Shown here in pieces: positions 44,715-54,040 of a DNA stretch of 64,000 nucleotides. The notes beneath the pieces are model-generated. The model ran no database searches. It was not told the DNA's origin and saw nothing but the letters and a program-made list of their open reading frames with translations. The translations under genes were made by a program, and so were the position numbers. Positions within the stretch are counted from its first letter, which is position 1. Every line of letters begins with the position of its first letter. The DNA is from Mesostigma viride (taxonomy: Eukaryota; Streptophyta; Mesostigmatophyceae; Mesostigmatales; Mesostigmataceae), in the NCBI GenBank assembly GCA_009746045.1, contig RPFO01001623.1:62001-126000 (forward strand), written 5' to 3'.

Positions 44715-45175
44715 CTCCAGAAAGCTAGACGGCGCGGTCACCAACATGCTGCGATCCATTTTTCCGTGTAGGCTACGCTGCCCATGGTCGCAATGAGGAC
44801 CTGTACCTCGGCATGCCATATATCACCAGCACCATCAAGCAGCGGCGCCTGCAGTTAGTAGGGCACTTAGCTCGCACCAATCAGGTAGACACCTCACGTG
44901 GCCCCCCTTTGGGGCTGCGCCCCGCTCAGCCTGGCCGGCACCTCCTTACGTGGGCCAGGCCACGTAATGCTAGACGCCGCAAGGCCCGCACCTTCAAAGA
45001 ACAGCTAGTAGAGGATATGGGGGGCCTAGGCATCTCCGTGATTTGGAACAAGATGATGGACAAGGCCAAGTGGGCCCAGGTCATAGAGGACAACGAACCC
45101 CCCCCCCGTGGGGAAGCGCCCGTGTTTGCAAACACGAGGAAAGCACGCCAGACAGGTCCCATAGCGTAGAGAGCT
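44715..45175 (+). pseudogene. LINE ORF2 C-terminal remnant 2
   Basis: Residues such as MPYITSTIKQRRLQLVGHLA and the tail ARPRNARRRKARTFKEQLVE are typical of the segment after the reverse-transcriptase thumb of non-LTR elements (QRRL...GHLxR). An in-frame stop precedes the long frame. The upstream RT is absent. Confidence 0.7.
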
Positions 45176-45305
45176 TAGACTAGAGTGGGCTTGATGTTGT
45201 AGATAGATTAGACCGGTAGGATTGTGTGTCCTCATCCATCCATCCATCCATCCATCGGGGTTAATGCTCCGTGACTCCCCAACGGGAGCACGAGTCTAAT
45301 TAATC

Positions 45306-45374
45306 AATGAGACAACCAGCGCAGGCCAGGAATCGGGAGAATCCAGACCATGGTAGCTCGAGCCTGCCGTTAAC
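45306..45374 (-). mobile_element. Penelope-like 3'-end fragment
   Basis: GAGACAACCAGCGCAGGCCA, GAATCGGGAGAATCC and GGTAGCTCGAGCCTGCCGTT match 46001-46065 with two or three differences, in the same orientation. Confidence 0.85.
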
Positions 45375-45454
45375 TAGATTATAGCTCAAATCGATCAAAT
45401 TAAAATTAAATTATAACATGACTCCGTTGGGAGATTGAATTGAATTGAATTGAA

Positions 45455-45998
45455 TTGTAACATAACTCCGTTGGGAGAATATGTAGCACATGTCCCAGAG
45501 AAGGGGCATATGGCTTTTAATACATTCTGAGCTGCTTCCTGCAAGGGTGGGAATGTAAACGACACTTGCTCTAGGTGCCCCAGGGCACCTGCAGCCCCAT
45601 GATCTATCAAGCTATGCCCAGCTAATAAGGGGGAGCCTGTCATGGGGGGGAAGATCAGCATAGCTATACAAAAGCTAGAGCGTTGCATCTCAGCAGAGAG
45701 CAGCTCTCTGCATATGGGCACAGCGCATAACTAGATAAAGCTAGGCATCAGTCATCTGGAGTGTGGCACATCATAGGCACACATGTACATGGCTAAATAA
45801 TACTCATGCATCAGCTGGTATAGAGCCTGTACGCATCCTACAGGCACTCTACCAGCTGATTCACGAGTATTATTTAGCCATGTACATGTGCGCCTATGAT
45901 GTGCCACACCCCAGATGATGCCTAGCTTTGTTTAGTTAAGCTGTGCCCATGCAGAGAGCTGCTCTCTGCTGAGATGCCATGCTCTAGCTTTTGTATAT
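45455..45998. mobile_element. Foldback element: left arm and half of right arm
   Basis: The left arm (about 45455-45831) pairs with 45840-45998 and then, across the Penelope-like insertion, with about 49107-49350. Shared blocks include GTACATGGCTAAATAATACT / AGTATTATTTAGCCATGTAC and GAGAAGGGGCATATGGC / GCCATATGCCCCTTCTC. Before insertion the element was about 780 bp, nearly all of it palindrome. Its outer end (CTCCGTTGGGAG...TGTAGCACAT) recurs near 57525, 58600-58640, 58690-58860 and 62465. Confidence 0.85.
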
Positions 45999-48900
45999 CA
46001 AAGAGACAACCAGCGCAGGCCAGAAATCGGGAGAATCCGGACCATGGTAGCTCGAGCCTGCCGTTATCTTTTCCGCGTTTTCGAGTCGTTCAGGATGATG
46101 AAGATGAATGGTGATGGAAATGTGTATCCTTGTGCATTGAAATTATGGCTGGCTTACGTGTGGAGCGACTAGATGACCTAGACGGTGGGGCCGGAAACAG
46201 CATGCTTGATCGGGGCGTGTGTTTCTAGCCTAACTGGCCGGGAGTGTCTAGTGGTGAGCACCATTGCTGCGATCGCTCTCCCACCATTTACGAGGAAATA
46301 CCCGCAAATGGAAAACCACTGAAAAGGTCTAGCTAGTCAGTCATCACGTTAGCCATGCCATGATTCCAAACGTCCAAGAACTGCACACGGTGCAAAGGCA
46401 AAAAGCCGGAGGACAGCACTTTCGAATGTGCGGCGGGAACCAAAAGCCCGCGGATGCCAGAAAACATCGTGTTGCGGCAGCGACGCGACGATGTGGACAA
46501 CGAATTCAGTGCCAAGCTCGGAACGGCCGCAAAGGAGATCTGGCATCACAGGGTTCAGATGTGCGGAGATACTATGCGATCCAGCCGGTCCACGACCTGT
46601 TTGTAGAGCTTGTGCCAAGGGGCAGCACCGAACAGATGTGGGTGACGTTGCAAAAAACATCGGACTTGTCGCGGAGCATAATGGCTCGGTCATAGTCTTT
46701 GACCAATAAACGCTGCAAGAGTTCAACAAGAGTCGTGATGAAATCAACACGATAAGAACAAAGCATTGACGGGAAAAACGATGTAACTGAGAAAGAACAA
46801 CACCATATTTTGCTGTGTGGGAAAGGAGACTGTGAATATCGGGGTAACGAATAAAAGGAATTTGCTGGTATTTAGGATCCTTGCGCTTATCATAGACAGC
46901 CGTACGCCAGCCCTTCTTGTTATGGGTAATGTTAAGATCGAGGTAATTGCAATGAGTATCCTCCGACGTGAGCTTTAATGTGAGGGACGCTTGCGGGTAG
47001 ATGCCAGGCAGACCAGCGGTGATATACAAACGGGTTGCGAAATCAGGGTTGTCGAAAGCGATGACATCATCAATGTATCGACATGTATGGATAAAACGCC
47101 TGATGAGAACATCATCGTTTGAGGCAATGAGATTCTCCATGAATGCAAGCTCATAAGTGTATAGATAGAGGTTTGCAAGGAGCCCGGCACAGTTAGTGCC
47201 CATAGGGATGCCGATAGCTTGTTGGTATACATTGCCCGCAAAACAGATGAAGGTGTTATCAACAAGATAAGAGATCCAATGGACAAGGTCAGCCTTCGTG
47301 ATAATATAATTATAACCATCCCGCACGATAGCACCTGCCGCGATCCCTGAGAGCCACGTTGCCGTGGGCTTGGTCTGAGAAACACGCACGTGCAGGTGGT
47401 TGCGCCCGTGAGGCCTACGTGCATACAGACGAGTAAGGAGGCTATCTAGACGGGCTTTCAAATCGTGCAAATCTAGTGTGGTATATAGAGTGGTGAAATC
47501 ATAGGTGGCTATGGGCATAGGTATACGTTTCTCTGCTGCTGTCTTAGAACGGCTAAGGGCGGCAAGGCGTAGGCGTACTTGGGCTGAGTCTATGACGATC
47601 CAACTACCAGCGCATTCATACCCGGCATTCGACAGCACCTCCACCCATAATGCATTGGCTTCGGGGAGAAGAGCATTCAAAGCATGGCAGATGAGTTTCG
47701 AGAGAGGCATCAGTGGGGCTGAATGCGACGCAGCAATGGTGCGCAAAGCAACAGGAGTTTTGTGCAGCTTAAGAGTGAGATACAGATATGGGAACGTAGT
47801 GGTGGTGGCGCGTCGCTGCCGCTTAAGGAATGCCCGAGCAAAAATGTTTTGGCTGTGCAGAAAAGCCCGATGAGCAGCAGTGATACTGGCGGTGGACTGT
47901 GCACGCTGAACATAGGTAGGGCTGGACGCCAACTCGTGTTGCAAAGTAGCAAGGTAGTGCTTCTTGCATATGAAAGCAAAGTTGTTGGCACTCTTGTCAA
48001 CACACGTGATGATAAAGTCCTGCTTGAAGTGGTCAAGAAGTGCTTTATCTGTGGTGTTGAGCCAGGTGGTGCGGTGGACCTGCTGGAGACGGTAATCAAG
48101 CCTGGTGAGACGTGCATTGCATTCGTGAATGACGGCGCGAAACCACGGTTCCATGGCAAGGGGAGCAAGCTGTAGGTCCGTGCACATGGCATTGCAGAAT
48201 TTGCGCAGTGATGTGGAGAGCAGTGCATTCACCTCTTTGGCACACGTGCGCTGGACCCACGGCCGAAACTTGGTGCCTTTGGCAAAAAGGTCTACAAGCG
48301 TGTGGCTCGGCAGGATGCTGAGGTCAGCGGTCATGACGTGCTGTGAGGTGGGATCAAGGTACTTGAAATACCGTTGTTGTTGGCAGGGGCAGGGCCCTGC
48401 CAAGATGGTGGCCAGCTCGGTGGGCGTTGTATCGCGGCTGACCTTCCCGTTGCTGAAAACCATTTGTCCCAAGGTGGGAGAGTAATGCCAGGCGGCAATG
48501 GGAGTGCCGAAAGTGTTGCGCACCACGAGCGGCATCGCAGCCTGCACTTGCGGCAAATGCAGAATGTGTGGCAAACACAGCTCATCCATCGCAGCATGAA
48601 TGAAAGGCGAGATCAGCAAACGGCGCGGACGCAGTGCATCTGCATTCCCATTGACACGGTGCCGAATGATACGTGAGAGAAGGCCTCGCAGACTAGTGGC
48701 ATGGGAGCGGGGGACTTGCAGATCAGCTGGGGAGCACGACCCGACGGCAATGTGTAAGCTGGTAAGCTTCTTCAAGCTGCAGGCTTCGAGATAGGATGCA
48801 TGAAAGTTGCCGCGTTGCATAAGCCGAGACATGTGACGTAAGCAGCGGAGACTGGTGGAGTAAAGGGAAGGATCGGTGGACACATGTGTGGAAGGTGGAG

Positions 48901-49106
48901 GGGGCGGGGTGACGCTGGGGGGATAGGGGCGATATGGGTGGAGATTGTGCTTCAGACGCCAGGCACGGATGAACATAAGAGGGCGGGGACGGAGGGGAGG
49001 CGGGCGGCGGCGAGACCGAGCTTTGAAACTCTTGCCTTCAATGCAAAAACCGTGGGGCAGAAATGCATGTAACATTCGTTTCCAAAACGTTTCCCGATGC
49101 CCTGCG
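45999..49106 (-). mobile_element. Penelope-like retroelement, 3.1 kb, 12-bp target duplication
   Basis: The element is bounded by GCTTTTGTATAT at 45987-45998 and again at 49107-49118. It sits on the minus strand: a 31-nt 5' leader, one long RT frame, a 3' untranslated region and the terminal block found as 5'-truncated fragments elsewhere in the window. No GIY-YIG endonuclease was seen in its frames. Removing it restores the right arm of the foldback element. Confidence 0.85.
46572..49075 (-). CDS. Penelope-like reverse transcriptase (frame break near its end)
   Basis: From ATG at 49075 the frame stays open to 46349. An N-terminal segment (residues ~230-270) has PCPCQQQR and HVMTADLSILPSH followed by KGTKFRP. 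Around residue 360 is VDKSANNFAFICKKHYL, the pre-RT 'DK' motif of PLEs. RT motif A is YDFTTLYTTLDL (~residue 520), motif B GIPMGTNCAGLLANLYLY (~620) and motif C YIDDV (~665). After YGVVLSQLHRFSRQ the expected continuation (CSYRVDFITTLVELLQRLLV...) is in another frame, ending at 46572. This copy therefore appears to carry a one-base shift near 46765. Sequence style suits endonuclease-lacking or Chlamys/Hydra-type PLEs; the exact clade is not determined. Confidence 0.85.
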
Positions 49107-49350
49107 GCTTTTGTATATAGCTATCAAAGAGAGATAGCTATGATGATCTTCCCCCACATGACATGCTCCCCCTTAGCTGGGCATAGCGTGATCGATCATG
49201 AGGGTGCAGGTGCCCTGGTGCACCTAGAGCACGGGTCGTTTACATTCCCACCCTTGCAGGAAGTAGCTTAGAATGTATTATAGGCCATATGCCCCTTCTC
49301 AAGGGCTATGTGCTACAGATACTCCCAGCAGAGTTCTGTTCCTAATTAAT
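49107..49350. mobile_element. Foldback element: distal part of right arm
   Basis: It continues the inverted match to 45455-45680 (GCTGGGCATAGC, GGGTGCAGGTGCCCTGG, ACATTCCCACCCTTGCAGGA, GCCATATGCCCCTTCTC). It starts with the second copy of the 12-bp target GCTTTTGTATAT. Confidence 0.85.
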
Positions 49351-49403
49351 GAATTAATTAATAGAGCCTGTAGGAGGCTTACATGTACATGGCCACGGTC
49401 TAT

Positions 49404-49919
49404 CTATTCTGCACTACTGCTGCTGTATTCCCCTAAGCTGGGGTGTCTGGAGTCGTTGGGGCCGCGGGGGTCGCATGCATGCCAGGGCTTGTGGCCGACG
49501 TAGATGGCCGCCCCCTTCCAGTACTCCGGCTGGCCTGTCTTGGTCTGCCGGAGCAGGAGGTAGGTCGGCCATAGCTCCCGTCGCCGTTGTTGCTGCGCCA
49601 GGGTCAAGTCGTCGTCCACAGTGCATGAAGGGAGTGTTCTCGAGCCGCTTGCGGCGTCTGAGAAACGAAATCTTGTCCGATGGGCTCTCAAAGATGAGAA
49701 GAAGCGGAGGCGCCCCTGCCGGCCTTACCCCGCGCGCGGGGGAGGCGGTGGGCGGTCAGCTTAATCTCACCCAGAAGGCCCATGCGATCAAAGATTTTGC
49801 TCTCAAACCGGCACGTGCAAGCTTCTCGGAATTCTCACCTCCCTCCATGTCGAAGTTCTTGAGTATGCCGGCGTTGAGGCTGCGCTTGGCGAGCTCGGCC
49901 TCCTCGCGGAGGTCGAGCC
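49404..49919 (-). pseudogene. L1-type LINE ORF1 remnant, C-terminal part
   Basis: On the minus strand, a coiled-coil-like stretch (QLQQQRLDLREEAELAKRSL) leads to LLIFESPSDKISFLRRRKRL. After a frame change comes VDDDLTLAQQQRRRELWPTY with EYWKGAAIYV, the pattern of the L1 ORF1 RNA-binding and C-terminal domains. It is cut by the LTR element at 49920 and continues at 56434. Frameshifts show it is dead. Confidence 0.65.
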
Positions 49920-49924
49920 TCTGC
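49920..49924. other. Target-site duplication TCTGC (left)
   Basis: TCTGC abuts the left LTR and is repeated at 56429-56433 after the right LTR. Confidence 0.8.
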
Positions 49925-50409
49925 AGTTAGTCTCCATGCTTTGCTGTAGACTAAGTCTCAAAGGCATTGTGAATACAACGTATGAATAAGCCTTGTAAAC
50001 CTACGTTGGTATGTGAATATAAATACCACGTGGGCTATGCAGATAGGAATGCTAGTCGAGTCGCATACGTTTCCCTAGATAGGTACTTTGGGTACTGGGG
50101 TACGTGACAGATGTCAGTACCCAGCATACGTAGTGTCCTGTCATTGGACAGTACTAGAGTATCCTAGATATAGGGACCGTACTGCAGCGTGCATTGATCT
50201 GTGATCACACGATGCAGTGACTAGACTGCGACCTGTCATCGTGCGGCCTCGGGCCAACGGTCTGCACCCAACGGTCACTGGCGGCGCAGCCAGTGAGAGG
50301 AACGTTGATAAAGGGTAAACCTATTTTCTAATGAACCAAGCAATTCATTGCTCACAGCATACAGTGTTCTCAAGCAATATATCGCGTCGTTCATTTCTCA
50401 TTCCTAACT
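49925..50409 (+). repeat. 5' LTR (485 bp)
   Basis: It begins AGTTAGTCTCC and ends CCTAACT, so the termini are the inverted hexamer AGTTAG/CTAACT rather than the usual TG...CA. It differs from the 3' LTR by one A in a short A run. It contains a duplicated CCTAGATA and a TATAAATA-like box near 50020. Confidence 0.9.
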
Positions 50410-50470
50410 TGAATTTTATAAACGCTCTTCAGCAACATCAAACTCAACAACGGTTCAAACCGGCACTGGA

Positions 50471-50961
50471 AAAAAAAAAAAAAAAAGAAAAGAAAAGAGA
50501 AAAAGAAACTATATCTTGGGGACGACGATGATGATCAGCGTCGTCCGCCAGACAACAGGGCACCGGCTGATGTCGGTGCGCCTGCATGCAATAACAACAA
50601 AACAAAAAGAAGACAAAGAAAAAGAAAACAAAAGAACAACCATGACAATACCAGCCAGGTGGAGGGTCCGGCTGCCGCGAGGCAGTCCGAACAACCCCCC
50701 TCCCCTGTGCGCCAGCCGGTGGCGGAGCCGGTTCCCCTACGGGGCACCGACCAACCCTCTTCCCCGGCGGCTGCGACAGCAGCACCCACTGCTGGAGCAG
50801 CCATGGCGGCGGCAATGCGGCAGGAAAACAACCCCCCAGGAGGCACCGGCCCTGCGCCGGCCCCTGGGGCTTCCAGCGTAAGCAAGTCCGTTGCTTTCTT
50901 TCCTCATGCATGCTCTGATATAATGCTCAAGAGCGGTGGCTATCTTTTAAACATATCATAA
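50471..50961 (+). CDS. Candidate gag N-terminal region, Pro/Ala/Lys-rich
   Basis: Downstream of the 5' LTR an A-rich lysine-coding stretch leads into a frame rich in Pro and Ala (for example PVAEPVPLRGTDQPSSP), open to 50961. It lacks recognised domains. Its position is where gag would start, but the gag core is not visible, so this may be a remnant. Confidence 0.35.
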
Positions 50962-51465
50962 CCAAACAGAAAGCTATCGCTGCAGCATGAGGAGCATAGA
51001 AACGCTCCAGCTGTTATGTGATAAAAGCACTCCTGGCCTATCCCCATCGCCGGCGGTGGGCGGCCTGGGCTGGACGGCATATGCAAACGATACAAGTATC
51101 ACAGTCCACCCCAACGTGAGTTATCTGAATGAATGTCATGTCTTTTGAACGCAGATCTCCCCATTTTATTTGGGATGAGTGTAAGGGTATTGTTGCTTTC
51201 TATGGCAGCACAGCCTCTACCCTCTATGGAGACTGTTGATCCTCTCTATGTCAGGGCTGAGGGCCCTTAATCAAACCCACTGCTGTCAACTCCCTAGACA
51301 TGGAGCTTGCCAAGCAGCCGCACGTAATCAATAACGCATGCAGTAGTGGCAGAAGCCATTACCAAACGCATGTACTTGCGGGTAAAGACCTGGCTGGTGC
51401 TGACGCTCACCGGGAGGCAATAACAAGAAACACTAACAGAAAACAAACAAACAAACAAAACTGTT

Positions 51466-51740
51466 ACCAAACCATGGTTGGTGTTGAGGCAGCACAGAGA
51501 GATACTGTCCTCTCACTACAAACAAACAAACGAAACGGTTCCCAAGCCATGGTTGGTGTTGAGGCAGCACAGAGAGATACTGTCCTCTCACTACAAACAA
51601 ACAAACGAAACGGTTCCCAAGCCATGGCTGGTGTTGAGGCAGCACCGCTACTGTCCTCTCATTACAAGCAAACAAACGAAAATGTTACCAAACCATGGTG
51701 GGTTTTGAGGCAGCAAAGATACCGTCCTCTCAATCAATAC
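51466..51740 (+). repeat. 75-bp in-frame tandem repeat inside the LTR element
   Basis: Four copies (the last shortened to 71 bp) contain GGTTGGTGTTGAGGCAGCAC and CTGTCCTCTCACTACAAACA. The period is a multiple of three and keeps one frame open. The core resembles the coding block at about 52118-52150 (GAGGCAGCAACCTTACTGTC) of the downstream pol frame. Confidence 0.85.
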
Positions 51741-51741
51741 A

Positions 51742-52050
51742 ATGAACAAACAAGAAAAGCTGCGATTAATTAACAATAACAATACCAACAACATGCCCTC
51801 ACAGGGCAATAACAACAACAACAACCGGCCCCAACAGGGCAACAACAACAACAACAATAGGCAACCTGGCAACCCTGGAAGGGTCAGGTGCCTGAGGTGC
51901 TTCCAGACGGGGCACAGCCGCAACCAGTGCAACCACAACCCTACACTGGGCAACAATGTGGATCTCTGCCCAGGCTGCCACTACACGAGGCACAACCTGG
52001 CCAGCTCCAGGCAGCCGGTGCAACAGGCCTCGCTACCCAAACAAATGTGA
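51742..52050 (+). CDS. Zinc-knuckle (gag nucleocapsid-like) protein
   Basis: A 102-residue frame with Asn/Gln-rich low complexity is followed by CLRCFQTGHSRNQC, a CX2CX4HX4C zinc knuckle. A second, incomplete CPGCHYTRH follows. It is a gag-like RNA-binding module that overlaps the start of the integrase frame in a different frame, so a +1 (or -2) shift would be needed to fuse them. Confidence 0.75.
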   Translation: MNKQEKLRLINNNNTNNMPSQGNNNNNNRPQQGNNNNNNRQPGNPGRVRCLRCFQTGHSRNQCNHNPTLGNNVDLCPGCHYTRHNLASSRQPVQQASLPKQM

Positions 52051-54040
52051 GTTCTCTCACCTTGCTTACTCTGAGGATGATGATCTCATTACCATTGGGG
52101 ATGGCAGCCAGGGCATAATTGATTTTGAGGCAGCAACCTTACTGTCCTCCCAACACCCTGTACTGGAACCTTACATAAAAGCACTAACCCCTACTGTTGA
52201 CAACTCCATAGATATCAAGGAGCTTGCTCATCAGCTGCACCTAGCCATGGGTCATGAAACAGTGGCTGAGGAACTGGCCAGACGGCTGGGGGGTAGTAGC
52301 ATGGGAAAACAACTCAGGAATGCAGTAAAACTGGCTAGACAACACTGTCAAGAATGTCAGTTCAATAGCCCCAAACCTCAAAAATGGCATACTGCAACTC
52401 CTTCCACCACTAGAGGCATGATAGTGGGGGATGTGATGCACATCAACAAAGATGTCCAACCCTACCTGATCCTAAAAGATTCATGGTCCAGGTTCACAGT
52501 CATGGAACCCCTACCTGGCATGTCTGCAGGGCAGCTACGTGTTGCACTCATGATTGCTTTACCCAGATTCTACCCAGTTGACAGAATTTTGCTTGATCAA
52601 CAATTTTCTTGTCTGACTGACCTGGAAGGGTGTGAAGCAATAGAGATTGCTGGGCTGGAAGATCATGAGGGTCAGGGGGTCATTGAAAGAACCATCAGAT
52701 CTGTCAAAACCCTACTAGCCAAACATCCTTCCAAGGATGCTACTTCAGGGGTCTACTGTGACAGGGCACTCTGGTGTCATGAAATGTGCACAACCCTAAA
52801 CATGAGACCTGTCTTGCATGCCAAGTGGGGTGAAGTAATCCCAGCAGGCCTGCAGGCAGGTGTATATCCCCCAGAGGTGATAGCACTGTACAACACTGCA
52901 CGTGCACAAACCTCAGCAAAACTGGCAGAAAAAGATAAAACCCATCCCAGGCCAGTATTCCAAAAAGGTGATCAAGTTCTCTATTACAAGGAAAACAGCT
53001 TTGGTAAGGTTGGAACTTGGCTAGGTCCAGTTACCATCCGTGGATTTACCAAAAACAGCAAGACCGTGGAGGTCAAGCACAATATCAATGGGAAGCGTCA
53101 CAGGGTGAGCTGTCATAGAATTAAGAAGTATTATTCTCCCATGGCAGACGTGCCTGGGGAAGAGTCTTTAAGCATGGACTCACTACTTCTATCTGGCAAC
53201 TCCAGCATGCCCAGCAGTAGCCCTGAGCCACCAATTACTGCTGTTGACAGCACCACAGCACCCTCTGTGAACCCTTCCACCCTCAGTGAAGCCAGGCCCA
53301 CTTCACAACCTGGGGATTGCTTAACCAGGCACGAGGTAGCTGGGTTGGAAGCATTAGCTCAGCCCCAAGGCACCAAATTGTCTGCCAACCCTCCCGCTCT
53401 GAGGTCAAGATTGGCAGTCGCCTTGCAAGCATTACACAGGTCACATAAGCAACAAGCTGCTGTGGCCGAAGGGTTGGCAAAAGTCTCAGCTGTGTGCACT
53501 AGTCAGGACCCCTGGACCCTGGCAATAGACACTCAGGCACAGGTCAGTGTGATCAGTGCACAAGCCATCCCTGGTCTTGAGATTGCACCTTCATTTTGGG
53601 CACGGGTGCAGGATTTCTCAGGCCAAAGCTCACTGGATGTAGTGGGACAGGTGATGCTCCCTATACTTGGTATTCAGACACCCTTCCAGGTGGTGGAGGG
53701 GTACTCTGGTAACACCTTGTTGGGGGAACCTTTTGTATCCTATCCTGGGGTGCTTATCTCAGCTAATGAGCTCAGTGTCACAGGGGTGGGTGCAGTTCCT
53801 CTGGACCACTTTAAAATCCCTCTCTCCAGTATTGTCCCTGGTATGGATGCTGTCATCAAGGCAGTCAACACTCAGTATGCACCAGGGGAGATCCCTGATT
53901 TGGACAAGTTAGTGCACAGCCAGTTCCTCCATCCCTCAGCCTTTGGGCTGGGTAAGTGGGACATAGCATGCACTCACCCCACCAAATCTCCCACGTCATA
54001 CAAGAATGCAAAACACAAAAAGGGTTTACCAAGTGGCTGA
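51956..54040 (+). CDS. Integrase followed by aspartic-protease-like domain (pol, first part)
   Basis: The zinc-binding HHCC region runs from LHLAMGHETVAEEL to CQECQ (about 52222-52370). Candidate catalytic acids are in GDVMHINKD, RILLDQQF and QGVIERTIRSVK. The D-to-E spacing is about 29 residues, shorter than the typical 35. A GPY/F-like module follows (TWLGPVTIRGF, then VSCHRIKKYY). After a Ser/Thr/Pro-rich linker comes a retropepsin-like fold: WTLAIDTQAQVSVIS, then NTLLGEPFVSYPGVLI. The usual D(T/S)G is DTQ, so activity is doubtful. Protease placed after integrase is unlike both Copia and Gypsy order. The frame stops at 54040, and the next segment continues in another frame. Confidence 0.8.
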   Translation: MWISAQAATTRGTTWPAPGSRCNRPRYPNKCEFSHLAYSEDDDLITIGDGSQGIIDFEAATLLSSQHPVLEPYIKALTPTVDNSIDIKELAHQLHLAMGHETVAEELARRLGGSSMGKQLRNAVKLARQHCQECQFNSPKPQKWHTATPSTTRGMIVGDVMHINKDVQPYLILKDSWSRFTVMEPLPGMSAGQLRVALMIALPRFYPVDRILLDQQFSCLTDLEGCEAIEIAGLEDHEGQGVIERTIRSVKTLLAKHPSKDATSGVYCDRALWCHEMCTTLNMRPVLHAKWGEVIPAGLQAGVYPPEVIALYNTARAQTSAKLAEKDKTHPRPVFQKGDQVLYYKENSFGKVGTWLGPVTIRGFTKNSKTVEVKHNINGKRHRVSCHRIKKYYSPMADVPGEESLSMDSLLLSGNSSMPSSSPEPPITAVDSTTAPSVNPSTLSEARPTSQPGDCLTRHEVAGLEALAQPQGTKLSANPPALRSRLAVALQALHRSHKQQAAVAEGLAKVSAVCTSQDPWTLAIDTQAQVSVISAQAIPGLEIAPSFWARVQDFSGQSSLDVVGQVMLPILGIQTPFQVVEGYSGNTLLGEPFVSYPGVLISANELSVTGVGAVPLDHFKIPLSSIVPGMDAVIKAVNTQYAPGEIPDLDKLVHSQFLHPSAFGLGKWDIACTHPTKSPTSYKNAKHKKGLPSG

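Noticed and set aside
46360-46709. Plus-strand frames over the PLE 3' region
   Set aside because: They lie antisense to the element's end, and the same frames recur only because the truncated copy at 59.6-60.2 kb is the same DNA.
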